Below are positions 17,796 through 25,602 of a stretch of DNA of 64,000 nucleotides, one piece after another. The position numbers were made by a program, and so were the translations under genes. Origin of the DNA: Ruegeria sp. ANG-R (GTDB taxonomy: Bacteria > Pseudomonadota > Alphaproteobacteria > Rhodobacterales > Rhodobacteraceae); the NCBI RefSeq assembly GCF_000813985.1, contig NZ_JWLJ01000009.1, forward strand, positions 1 through 64,000. The letters run 5' to 3'. The notes beneath the pieces are model-generated. The model saw only the letters and a program-made list of their open reading frames with translations, ran no database searches and was not told the origin of the DNA. The stretch's first letter is position 1, and every line of letters starts with the position of its first letter.

Positions 17796-18821
17796 ATGTT
17801 TTCGAGATTTCTAAGCACCGCCGCAATTGTTTCGGCGGCGACGATGGTGTCGATGCCGGTACAGGCGCAAGAGGTCACTCTGACCATTTCCACCTGGGCA
17901 CCGCCCACGCATGGCATCAACGCCACAATGTTCCCCGAGCTGATCCGCCTGATCGAAGAGGCCACCGAAGGTCGCGTGACGGCTGAGATGAAGTACAATC
18001 TGGCCCCGCCGCCTGCGCAGGCCGATATCGTCTCGGACGGGATTGCTGATATCACATGGATCGCCCATGGCTATACGCCGGGTCGTTTCCCTTCGGCTGC
18101 TATGGCAGAGCTGCCGGGTTTCGGTGGCAATACCGAGGCGTTGTCGGTTGCCTATTGGCGCACCTTTGAAAAGTTTTTTGCCGAGGCGAACGAACACCGA
18201 GATCTGAAAGTTCTGGCCGTTCATACCCATGGCGACGGGATGCTGCATTCCTCGACCAAGATCGAAAATCTGGATCAGGTCGCGGGCATGAAGTTCCGTG
18301 TTGGCGGCGGCGTCGCTGGCCACGTTGGTAAGGCGTTGGGTCTGTCCGCGATCAACGTGCCTGCGCCGCGTGTCTATGAAACGCTCGCGTCGAACGCGGC
18401 AGACGGCGCGATGATGCCGATGGAGGCGAAGGTCGGCTTCCGCCTGACCGAGGTTGCGCCGCACAGCTATGACATGCCGTCTGGATTCTATCGCACCTCC
18501 ATGGCCACGGTCATGAACCGCGACGCGTTTGAAAACCTCAGCGAGCAGGATCAGGCCGCTTTGGACGATTTGTTTGGCGAGAAGCTTTCGGCCATCACCG
18601 GCGCGATGTGGGATCAGTTCGATCAGGAAGGGATTGATGCATCAGCTGCGGCAGGGACCAACACGATGACCATGGCCTCGGAAGAGGATCAGGCCGTCTG
18701 GGCCGCCAAGGCCGATGTGATCGTGGCGGAAGTTCTTGAAGAGATTAGCAAAACCGGCGTCGATGCAGAATCGGCTTATGCCTACTTTCGACAGGAATTC
18801 GAAAGTCTGAACACGCAATGA
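17796..18821 (+). CDS. dctP: TRAP transporter substrate-binding protein, DctP family
   Basis: The protein has 341 residues. A Sec signal peptide (about 24 residues, ending PVQA) is followed by LTISTWAPPTHGINATMFPELIRLIEE, GADM-like AMAELPGFGG and the GMKFRVGGG segment that contains the carboxylate-binding Arg typical of DctP proteins. It acts in the periplasm and hands an organic acid to the DctQM permease encoded next. AAGGGAG precedes the ATG. Co-direction with the gentisate/maleate genes suggests import of an aromatic or dicarboxylic acid, but the ligand cannot be read from sequence. Confidence 0.87.
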   Translation: MFSRFLSTAAIVSAATMVSMPVQAQEVTLTISTWAPPTHGINATMFPELIRLIEEATEGRVTAEMKYNLAPPPAQADIVSDGIADITWIAHGYTPGRFPSAAMAELPGFGGNTEALSVAYWRTFEKFFAEANEHRDLKVLAVHTHGDGMLHSSTKIENLDQVAGMKFRVGGGVAGHVGKALGLSAINVPAPRVYETLASNAADGAMMPMEAKVGFRLTEVAPHSYDMPSGFYRTSMATVMNRDAFENLSEQDQAALDDLFGEKLSAITGAMWDQFDQEGIDASAAAGTNTMTMASEEDQAVWAAKADVIVAEVLEEISKTGVDAESAYAYFRQEFESLNTQ

Positions 18822-18836
18822 CCACCTGAGCCGTTT

Positions 18837-18863
18837 GGGCAAGCGCCAGTTGGTGTCTTGCCC
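18837..18863 (+). other. RNA hairpin between dctP and the small-permease gene
   Basis: GGGCAAG (18837-18843) is mirrored by CTTGCCC (18857-18863). There is no T-run, so it may protect the dctP message 3' end or reduce read-through, giving more binding protein than permease. Confidence 0.4.
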
Positions 18864-18914
18864 ATCGGCACGCGTATCGCAGCACGCGATGCAGGACCCT
18901 GAGGAGGAGGTTCC

Positions 18915-18995
18915 ATGCAAGACAACGCTCATCCACTCTTGGTATCGCCAATCCGGGGCGCGTGGCGCGTGAGCCGATGGCCGGGCAGGAGCTGA
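18915..18995 (+). CDS. Possible 26-residue leader ORF before dctQ
   Basis: An ATG at 18915 follows a very strong ribosome site (GAGGAGGAGG). Its 26-codon frame (MQDNAHPLLV...) ends with TGA at 18993-18995, one base before the dctQ start. dctQ also has its own GGAG. The peptide resembles no family I know. It may couple translation to dctQ rather than have a function of its own. Confidence 0.3.
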   Translation: MQDNAHPLLVSPIRGAWRVSRWPGRS

Positions 18996-18996
18996 C

Positions 18997-19524
18997 ATGA
19001 TGACCCCATCCTCTGAAACCTCCAGACTGAAACTTTGGTCCGAACGGCTTGCTCTTGGCCCGGCAAGGATTGCTGGGCTTGCCCTTATGTTCCTGATGGT
19101 TTTGACTTTTGTCGATGTGATCTCGCGCAGCGTGTTTTCCGCGCCGCTGGGCTTTTCGGCAGAGCTGACCGAGATTTCCATGGCGGTCATCGTCTTTGCC
19201 GCTCTGCCCATGGCCACCTTGCACGATGGCCATATCGTTGTGGATCTGCTGGACAAGCTGTTTCAGGGCAAGGCCGCTTATCTGCGCGATATGATGGTGG
19301 ATGTGGTCTGTCTGGTGTCGCTGGCCTATCCGGCGGTGCGCGTGTGGACCCTGGGCACCCGCAGCCGCAGCTATAACGAAATAACGGAAATCCTCGGTTG
19401 GCCGCAGTTCTATCTGATCTATTTCGTCTCAATCGCCCTTTTCGGCTGCTGCGCCGTCTATGTGCTGCGCATCCTTATCCGGTTCCAGACAGGGGCCAGC
19501 CCCCAGCGAGAGGCTTCATGTTAA
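18997..19524 (+). CDS. dctQ: TRAP transporter small permease, DctQ family
   Basis: This 175-residue protein has four predicted membrane helices (roughly residues 22-45, 56-75, 95-115, 138-160). Conserved features include FVDVISRSVFSAPLGFSAELTE and FAALPMATLHDGHIVVDLL. It forms the inner-membrane complex with the large permease whose start overlaps its end (19518). The gene starts ATGATG; the first ATG is used. Confidence 0.85.
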   Translation: MMTPSSETSRLKLWSERLALGPARIAGLALMFLMVLTFVDVISRSVFSAPLGFSAELTEISMAVIVFAALPMATLHDGHIVVDLLDKLFQGKAAYLRDMMVDVVCLVSLAYPAVRVWTLGTRSRSYNEITEILGWPQFYLIYFVSIALFGCCAVYVLRILIRFQTGASPQREASC

Positions 19525-20831
19525 TTTCGATACTTGGTTTCTTCGCGGTTCTCGCGCTGGCCTTTGTGCGCATCCCGATCGCTTTTGCGATGGGGATCGT
19601 CGGCTTTGTTGGCACCGCCTACCTGACCAGCACCAAGGCATCGCTGTCCCTTACAGGTCGTTTGATCGTGGACACGTCGCAGGACTATGGACTGTCGGTT
19701 GTGCCGCTTTTTATCCTGATGGGGCTGTTTGTGAACAAAGGCGGCCTGTCGCGTGAGCTGTACCGCGCGGCCTATGGGTTCCTCGGCCATATGCGGGGCG
19801 GACTGGCGATGACAACCATCACCGCCTGTGCCGGGTTCTCGGCCATTTGCGGCTCGTCACTGGCGACAGCGGCCACCATGTCGAAAGTGGCTATGCCCGA
19901 GATGCGCAGGCTGGGCTATGCTGATCGTTTGTCGACCGCTTCGATTGCGGCGGGGGGCACGCTGGGTATCCTGATCCCGCCCTCTGTCATTCTGGTGATC
20001 TATGGTCTGATGACCGAGACCAGCATTGGCAAGCTCTTCATCGCGGGCATTATCCCCGGTTTTCTGGGCGTGTTGTTCTACCTTCTGGCCGTTCAATGGA
20101 CGGTCCGCCGCGACCCCACCGCCGGACCGGCGGGTGATCGTAGTTCCTGGCCGGATCGCCTGCGCGCGCTACGCGACATCTGGATGGTGCTGGCCCTGTT
20201 CTTCCTTGTGATCGGTGGCCTGTACGGGGCGTTTGATTTTTATCCGCTGAACCTGACCTTCTCACCGACCGAGGCTGCGGGCATGGGCGCGGCAGGGGCC
20301 TTCCTGATCGCGCTGGCCCGAGGCCAACTGAATCTGCGTGCCGTCAACGAGGCGCTGACCGAAACCGCCGTGACCTCGGCCGGGCTGTTCGCGGTTCTGA
20401 TCGGTGCCTGGATGTTCTCGAATTTCGTCAATCTGGCAGGCCTGCCCGAAGCGCTGCGCGAATTCGTTCTGGGTATCGGAGCGACTCCGATGGCGGTGAT
20501 GATCGTGATCATCCTGATCTACATCGTTCTGGGCTGCGTGTTTGAAAGCCTGTCGATGTTACTGCTGACGGTGCCGATCTTCTTCCCGCTGGTGACATCG
20601 CTGGGTTTTGATCCAGTCTGGTTCGGCATTATCGTCGTTGTCGTCACTGAAATCAGCCTGATCACTCCGCCGGTAGGGCTGAACGTATTTGTCCTGAAAG
20701 GCGTTGTGAACGACGTCTCGACCGGGACGATCTTCAAGGGGGTCACCCCGTTCTGGGTTGCCGATATCTTTCGGTTGATCCTGTTGCTCTGGTTTTCGGG
20801 GCTTGTTCTCTTCCTTCCCAACATGATGTGA
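19518..20831 (+). CDS. dctM: TRAP transporter large permease, DctM family
   Basis: This 437-residue polytopic protein of the inner membrane carries DctM hallmarks: VPLFILMGLFVNKGGLSRELY, GFSAICGSSLATAATMSKVAMPEM, TLGILIPPSVILVIYG and the C-terminal PPVGLNVFVLKGV. It is the Na+-coupled transport subunit of the system. The ATG at 19518 overlaps the end of dctQ by seven bases, typical of these operons. An open extension upstream to 19398 lies inside dctQ and is ignored. Confidence 0.87.
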   Translation: MLISILGFFAVLALAFVRIPIAFAMGIVGFVGTAYLTSTKASLSLTGRLIVDTSQDYGLSVVPLFILMGLFVNKGGLSRELYRAAYGFLGHMRGGLAMTTITACAGFSAICGSSLATAATMSKVAMPEMRRLGYADRLSTASIAAGGTLGILIPPSVILVIYGLMTETSIGKLFIAGIIPGFLGVLFYLLAVQWTVRRDPTAGPAGDRSSWPDRLRALRDIWMVLALFFLVIGGLYGAFDFYPLNLTFSPTEAAGMGAAGAFLIALARGQLNLRAVNEALTETAVTSAGLFAVLIGAWMFSNFVNLAGLPEALREFVLGIGATPMAVMIVIILIYIVLGCVFESLSMLLLTVPIFFPLVTSLGFDPVWFGIIVVVVTEISLITPPVGLNVFVLKGVVNDVSTGTIFKGVTPFWVADIFRLILLLWFSGLVLFLPNMM

Positions 20832-20837
20832 GGTGCC

Positions 20838-21389
20838 ATGGAAAAAGTTATCACCCGCCTGAAGACATTTCAGGAGCTGTTCCACCGGGACCGAAGACCC
20901 GGAGACCTGATGTTCGCGCTGGCATTTCTGGCATTCTGCATCTTCCTGTTGTGGAACCTTGAGGGGCAGGCCCAATGGGTCAAGAACACCAAACTGGTGG
21001 CACAGCCCGCGTTTTGGCCGACTGTGGCGGTTTATGGCATGGGCATCTTTGCACTGCTGCACCTGATCGGGTCGCTGTCCTCGCCCCGGATTCCTGGGCG
21101 ATTGAAGGAAATTTCGTTCTGGGTGCGCTCGCTGGAATATGTGGCCTATTTCCTGATCTATGTCAGCATCGTGCCGGTGATCGGCTATCTGCTGTCGTCA
21201 ATCGTGTTTGCGCTGTTCCTGACCTTCCGGCTGGGATACCGCCGGGCTACGGCGTTTGGCATCTCGACTGTGTTTGCCGTTGCGGTTGTGCTGATCTTCC
21301 GCGCCGGTCTGCGGGTGAAGATACCAGCAGGGCAGATCTATGAGTATCTGCCAGACGCCGTCCGTTCTTTTGCAATGATCAACCTGTGA
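20838..21389 (+). CDS. tctB: Tripartite tricarboxylate transporter TctB family protein
   Basis: This 183-residue protein has about four membrane segments and the TctB-type pattern (GDLMFALAFLAFCIFLLW, AQPAFWPTVAVYGMGIF, SSIVFALFLTFRLGYRR). It is the small membrane subunit of a TctABC-type carboxylate importer. It follows the TRAP dctM by six bases, so the two different importers seem co-transcribed. TctA follows eleven bases later; the binding protein is encoded separately on the other strand. Confidence 0.8.
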   Translation: MEKVITRLKTFQELFHRDRRPGDLMFALAFLAFCIFLLWNLEGQAQWVKNTKLVAQPAFWPTVAVYGMGIFALLHLIGSLSSPRIPGRLKEISFWVRSLEYVAYFLIYVSIVPVIGYLLSSIVFALFLTFRLGYRRATAFGISTVFAVAVVLIFRAGLRVKIPAGQIYEYLPDAVRSFAMINL

Positions 21390-21399
21390 GGATCAAATA

Positions 21400-22941
21400 A
21401 TGGACGCACTCCTCGGAGGAATTCAGATCCTGCTTAGCTGGCAGGTTCTCGTCGCCCTGTTGATCGGTTCGATCGGCGGCGTGATCATCGGTGCCATTCC
21501 CGGTGTTGGCGCGGCTGTGGCCATCGCAATCCTGCTGCCCGCTACATTCTCGTTTGAGCCCATCGTGGGCCTTACCATGCTCCTGGGGATTTACGGCAGT
21601 TCGATGTATGGCGGATCGATCCCGGCCATCCTGCTGAACACGCCGGGCACGCCTGTGAACGCGCTGACCACGTATGACGGCTATCCGATGACCAAACGGG
21701 GGCAGGCACACCGGGCGCTGTCTCTGGCGTATTCAGCCAGCTTCTTCGGCGGTGTTTTTGCCGTGATCTGTCTGATCATTCTGGCTCCTGTGCTGGCAAT
21801 GATCGCACCGCATTTTGGCAGCCGCGAGATCTTTCTGGCGGCGCTACTGGGGATCATTCTAGTGATCCTGGCGCACCGAGGTCAGATCATGGCCGCTGGT
21901 ATGATGGCGTTTCTGGGTATCTTCCTGAATACCGTCGGATTGGAACCCGCAAAGTACACGCATCGTTTCACATTCGGTCAGAATTGGCTGACCGGTGGCG
22001 TTGACCTTATTGTTCTTGTGCTGGGCCTGTTTGCGATCAGCCAGGCGCTGTTTCTGATGGTCGAAAAAGATGAGATGCCCAAAGCCGAACGCGTACAGGG
22101 CAACATGCTGGGCGGTTTTGTCGAACTATTGGGCCTGAAACGCGTGGCCTCGGTCGCGGGCAGTTTTGGCGTCATGATGGGTACCATTCCGGGCGTGGGT
22201 GAGTTCACCGCTCAGTTCCTGTCGTATACCTACGCGCAGAAAACCTCGAAAACCCCCGAAGCGTTTGGGGATGGTTCGCCCGAGGGTCTGGTTTCATCCG
22301 AAGCGGCGAACAACGCGGTGCCTGCTGCGGCGATGATTCCGCTGCTGGCGCTTGGTATTCCGGGTGAGGCGCTGACGGCCATGATGTTATCGGTGTTCTA
22401 TGTGCACAACGTCATCCCTGGTCCGCAGCTGTTCCAGGGCAGCATGGACTTTGTGATGGCGCTGTATATCGCGATGCTGCTGCTGAACATCATCGTTCTG
22501 GTGTTCCTGCTGTTCTCGACCAACCTACTGTTGCGCATTACCCAGATTCCAACCCGGTATCTGGGACTGATGATCCTGTTGCTCAGCTTTGTCGGGGTTT
22601 ACTCTCTGCGGAACTCGCCTGTGGATTGTGCCATGGCAACCGGGTTCGGTGTGTTCGGTCTAATCCTGAAACGCCTGAACCTGCCGATCGTTCCGATCAT
22701 TCTGGGCGTTGTTCTGGGTGGCATCATGGAGGTCAAGCTGCGCAGCGCCATGGCGCGCGTCGACAGCCCGATTGATTTCGTCAACCGCCCGATTTCGGCC
22801 ATTCTGGTTTCGCTGATCCTGATCGTGCTTGTGCAACACGTCCGAGCCCTGCGGTTCGAACACAGGCAGCGGCGGCTCAAGAAACAGATGGAAGGCGATA
22901 AGCCACCCAAGGATGAAGGCGTGGCACCCGAAGGCTTCTGA
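21400..22941 (+). CDS. tctA: Tripartite tricarboxylate transporter large permease TctA
   Basis: This 513-residue inner-membrane protein has family signatures GAIPGVGAAVAIAILLPATF, YGSSMYGGSIPAILLNTPGTP, GTIPGVGEFTAQFLSYTYAQK and AAAMIPLLALGIPGEALTA, the duplicated PGVG repeats being typical of TctA. It would transport tri-, di- or aromatic carboxylates with proton or sodium symport. The cytosolic tail (from about 485) is highly charged. Upstream GTGAGGATCAAATA serves as the ribosome site. Confidence 0.88.
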   Translation: MDALLGGIQILLSWQVLVALLIGSIGGVIIGAIPGVGAAVAIAILLPATFSFEPIVGLTMLLGIYGSSMYGGSIPAILLNTPGTPVNALTTYDGYPMTKRGQAHRALSLAYSASFFGGVFAVICLIILAPVLAMIAPHFGSREIFLAALLGIILVILAHRGQIMAAGMMAFLGIFLNTVGLEPAKYTHRFTFGQNWLTGGVDLIVLVLGLFAISQALFLMVEKDEMPKAERVQGNMLGGFVELLGLKRVASVAGSFGVMMGTIPGVGEFTAQFLSYTYAQKTSKTPEAFGDGSPEGLVSSEAANNAVPAAAMIPLLALGIPGEALTAMMLSVFYVHNVIPGPQLFQGSMDFVMALYIAMLLLNIIVLVFLLFSTNLLLRITQIPTRYLGLMILLLSFVGVYSLRNSPVDCAMATGFGVFGLILKRLNLPIVPIILGVVLGGIMEVKLRSAMARVDSPIDFVNRPISAILVSLILIVLVQHVRALRFEHRQRRLKKQMEGDKPPKDEGVAPEGF

Positions 22942-23199
22942 TCCTTCTAGGCGACAGGGTGTGGCGGGTGATTTCATTGCCGGCCACAACCAGCATCAGG
23001 AAGTAATTGCAGAATTCCGCATCGGTCCAGCAGACGACCGTCCACCTCGCCACGCACCGGCGAGGTGACGATATCGTCCAACGGGTTCTTGCGGCGATCT
23101 TACGCCCATCTCACGGGCAATCAGCGATGCGGGATGACCGGTTTATTTCGAGCAGGACAGCAACTTGATCCTTCTCTCACCCGAGAATTTGCGCCGCGC
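22942..23199. other. Intergenic stretch after tctA, no gene seen
   Basis: About 250 bases between tctA and the AraC remnant. No frame gives a recognisable protein. It may be decayed coding sequence of the same lost regulator. Confidence 0.4.
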
Positions 23200-23454
23200 G
23201 CCCGCGGCCCAAGAACCGACACTTAGCGCGGCGAAGCTGCGGCGGAGACTGGCAGCCGAAGGGGGACCTTTCGCGACATCCTTCGCAAAAAGCGGATCGA
23301 GATGGCGTCACGTCTGTTGCTGGATGAAAGCTATGGCGTGCTCGGATTCGCGGAGCGCTGCGGGTATTTCGTAACCGCCAGTTTCACGCAGGCCTTTGCT
23401 GAGGAAACCGGGAAATCCCTGCGTCAATTTCGATTGGACAGCCGGATATCCTGA
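23200..23454 (+). pseudogene. AraC family regulator remnant (C-terminal HTH only)
   Basis: A frame-shifted stretch translates as LRRRLAAEGG, then, after a one-base shift near 23262, TFRDILRKKRIEMASRLLL, YGVLGFAERCGYFVTASFTQ and AFAEETGKSLRQFR, ending TGA at 23452-23454. This is the second half of an AraC DNA-binding domain. The sensor domain and a usable start are missing. It lies between tctA and the convergent tctC, so a former regulator of the transporter has probably decayed. Confidence 0.65.
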
Positions 23455-23486
23455 CAAAAAAACCTGCCGGCGAAGCGCCGGCAGGT
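23455..23486 (-). terminator. Rho-independent terminator of tctC
   Basis: On the minus strand CCTGCCGGCG and CGCCGGCAGG (23476-23485 and 23463-23472) form a perfect 10-bp stem with a 3-nt loop, followed by a run of seven Ts (complement of 23456-23462). It lies 29 bp past the tctC stop. Confidence 0.88.
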
Positions 23487-23514
23487 AAGGTGTCGAGAAG
23501 AACGCTCGGGGAGT

Positions 23515-24453
23515 TCAGTTTGCGTTCATCTCGGCAATGTTGCCCAAGGTCGCCCCGTCTTTTGCGATCTGTGCGGCGGCCTCTTCCGGGGTCTGCCAGT
23601 AGATCAGCGCACCGGTTTGCTGAGACAGCTCTTTCGCGGCATCGCTGGTTGCGACTTTCTGAGCGACGGCGATGATCTTGTCGCGTGCGTCCTGAGGGGT
23701 GTCCTTATGAACGAACAGGCCGTTCCAAGTTCCTAATTCTAGCTCGGGCTTCAACTCACCCAGAGTCGGCACGTCAGGCAGGATCGCGATGCGATCTTCT
23801 GTGACAGTGGCCAGCGGGGTGATGCTGTCGAGGCAGGGCTGAACCAGTTGCAGCGTGGTGTTGATCACATCCGCATCGCCCGAAGCAAGTGTGTTGCAGT
23901 CCAGCGCATCAAACGCGGCATCGCTGCCCCATTCAAAACCAAACGCTTCCTGAGTGGCCATGGTCACCTCGGTCGGAGAGGCACCAGCGCCAAAGTGGCC
24001 CACAACCAGGCTGTTGTCCTGCGCATGCGCGGCAAGCTCTTCCATGGTTTTAAACGGAGCGTCACCGGCAGCGGCCAGAATGAACGGGTAGGTCAGAAAG
24101 ATGCCCAAAGGCTCAAACGGGTCTTCTGCTAGGTCCGGAATACCGATCTGGGGGCCGACGATCGGGATATCCAGAACGAACGAACCAATGGTGTAACCAT
24201 CTGCTGGCTGGTTGGCCACGAACACAGCGCCCGGGAACGGACCACCACCGCCACCTGGCTTGTTCACAACTGCTGCAGGGACGCCGTAGGTAGCCTGAAA
24301 TTCATCGGCAATCATCCGGGTCAGAACGTCTTCAAGGTCGCCTGGGGGGAAGGGCACAACAAACTCAACCGGTTTTTCGGGATATTCCGCAACAACCGGC
24401 GCAGCGGCCAAAGTCGCCAGTGCGACCGACGTATAGAAAGCAATTTTCCTCAT
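23515..24453 (-). CDS. tctC: Tripartite tricarboxylate transporter substrate-binding protein, TctC/Bug family
   Basis: This 312-residue periplasmic protein has a signal peptide of about 22 residues ending PVVAEYPEKP. Bug-fold motifs VEFVVPFPPGDLEDVLTRMI, VVNKPGGGGGPFPGAVFVA and ADGYTIGSF line the ligand cleft. It is convergent with tctBA, which lack a binding protein of their own, so it most likely serves them. A close paralogue of identical length lies at 40644-41582. Its promoter contains TTGACT, a 16-bp spacer and TATAAA, overlapping the operator at 24521-24532. Confidence 0.87.
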   Translation of the reverse strand: MRKIAFYTSVALATLAAAPVVAEYPEKPVEFVVPFPPGDLEDVLTRMIADEFQATYGVPAAVVNKPGGGGGPFPGAVFVANQPADGYTIGSFVLDIPIVGPQIGIPDLAEDPFEPLGIFLTYPFILAAAGDAPFKTMEELAAHAQDNSLVVGHFGAGASPTEVTMATQEAFGFEWGSDAAFDALDCNTLASGDADVINTTLQLVQPCLDSITPLATVTEDRIAILPDVPTLGELKPELELGTWNGLFVHKDTPQDARDKIIAVAQKVATSDAAKELSQQTGALIYWQTPEEAAAQIAKDGATLGNIAEMNAN

Positions 24454-24520
24454 AGTTTTTCTCCTGTTGGCTCATTTCAGCCCATTGCTATTTGGGTCAA
24501 GAAACATGCTGATGAAAAGA

Positions 24521-24532
24521 TTTATATGTAAA
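24521..24532 (-). promoter_or_regulatory. tctC promoter with TTTACATATAAA operator
   Basis: On the minus strand, TTGACT (24548-24543) is followed by a 16-base spacer and TATAAA (24526-24521). The -10 hexamer is part of TTTACATATAAA (24532-24521), the same 12 bases found before iorA and the second TRAP operon. A repressor on this site would cover the -10 element. Confidence 0.6.
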
Positions 24533-24585
24533 ATACTTTTTGAGTCAACCACCTTCCTCTAAACGTCGCGCTTGACAGATTTTCT

Positions 24586-24597
24586 TTTATATATAAA
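24586..24597 (+). promoter_or_regulatory. Reductase/Rieske operon promoter with palindromic operator
   Basis: TTGACA (24572-24577) lies 14 bases before TATAAA (24592-24597), and TTTATATATAAA (24586-24597) is a perfect 12-bp palindrome differing by one base from the TTTACATATAAA sites. The flanking bases CTTTTATATATAAATCT match the iorA and tctC sites in the same orientation relative to the gene served. The gene start is 40 bp downstream. Confidence 0.6.
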
Positions 24598-24636
24598 TCT
24601 ATGCAAAATCATACATTAGATTCGAGGGGCTAGAAA

Positions 24637-25581
24637 ATGCCAGCAATCGCATACGAGGTTGTAGCTGCCACCAGCGAAACACCCGATATTCGGCGTATCG
24701 TGATGAAACCGATTTCGCCGATTCCTGTCGTGTGGCGGGCCGGGGCGCATATTCGCGTCAACCTGCCTGAGGGTGGTGATCGCGCCTATTCCCTCCTGCG
24801 CCTGCCAAAGATGAAGGCCGGGCATCTGGCCGTTGGCGTTTTGCGCGAACCCAACAGCCACGGCGGTTCGAAATACATGCACTCGCTTAAGGCCGGAGAT
24901 TGGATACGTCTGAACAATCCGGCCAATCATTTTGAGGTGGAAGATCACGACGGGCCCTGCCTGCTGATCGCGGGCGGCATTGGGATCACGCCGATCTTGT
25001 CGATGGCCTCTGATCTGTCCAGAACCGACCGTGAGTTTGAGGTTCATTATGGCGGACGCGCTGAAGGTGCGCTGGCCTTTGTGCCCGAAATGCAGGAAAT
25101 CTGCGGTGACCGCCTGAACCTGCATTACGACGATCAGCCCAATCGGATGAATCTGGTCGAAATTCTGGAAAACGCCCCCGATAACTCGCATGTCTATTTC
25201 TGTGGCCCGCGCGGTATGGTCGAGGCGATCATCTCGATCACCGAAAACCTTGGCTGGGATGATGAGCGTGTGCATTTCGAGGTCTTCGCCGCCAATGCCG
25301 ATACCTCTGGCGATACTGCGTTTGACATTCAGATCCGCAGCACGGGTCAGGTTGTCAAAGTGGCGTCGGACAAAACCATCGTCGAGGCACTGGAGGAAGC
25401 AGGGCTTGACCCGCTTTACGATTGCCAGCGCGGCGATTGCGGCATCTGCCAGTGCAAGGTCCACGAAGGTGAGCCCGAGCACCGGGACGTGGTGCTGACC
25501 AAAAAGGAACGGTCGTCGAACTCGAAGATGCAAATCTGCGTTTCGCGTTCCAAATCCCCGAAGCTTGTCATCGACATCTGA
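24637..25581 (+). CDS. PDR/VanB-type oxygenase reductase (FMN, NAD(P)H, 2Fe-2S)
   Basis: This 314-residue protein is organised as flavin-binding barrel (RAYSLLRLP), NAD(P)-binding domain (LLIAGGIGITPILSMA, VYFCGPRGMVEAI) and C-terminal plant-type ferredoxin with the cluster motif YDCQRGDCGICQCKV plus a later Cys in MQICVSRS. It moves electrons from NAD(P)H to a Rieske oxygenase. It is the first gene of the operon and precedes the oxygenase alpha and beta subunits by 21 bp. A PDR-type reductase paired with an alpha-beta oxygenase is a less common combination. AGGGGCTAGAAA precedes the ATG. Confidence 0.85.
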   Translation: MPAIAYEVVAATSETPDIRRIVMKPISPIPVVWRAGAHIRVNLPEGGDRAYSLLRLPKMKAGHLAVGVLREPNSHGGSKYMHSLKAGDWIRLNNPANHFEVEDHDGPCLLIAGGIGITPILSMASDLSRTDREFEVHYGGRAEGALAFVPEMQEICGDRLNLHYDDQPNRMNLVEILENAPDNSHVYFCGPRGMVEAIISITENLGWDDERVHFEVFAANADTSGDTAFDIQIRSTGQVVKVASDKTIVEALEEAGLDPLYDCQRGDCGICQCKVHEGEPEHRDVVLTKKERSSNSKMQICVSRSKSPKLVIDI

Positions 25582-25602
25582 TTTAGGAAACAGGAGGAAG
25601 CA

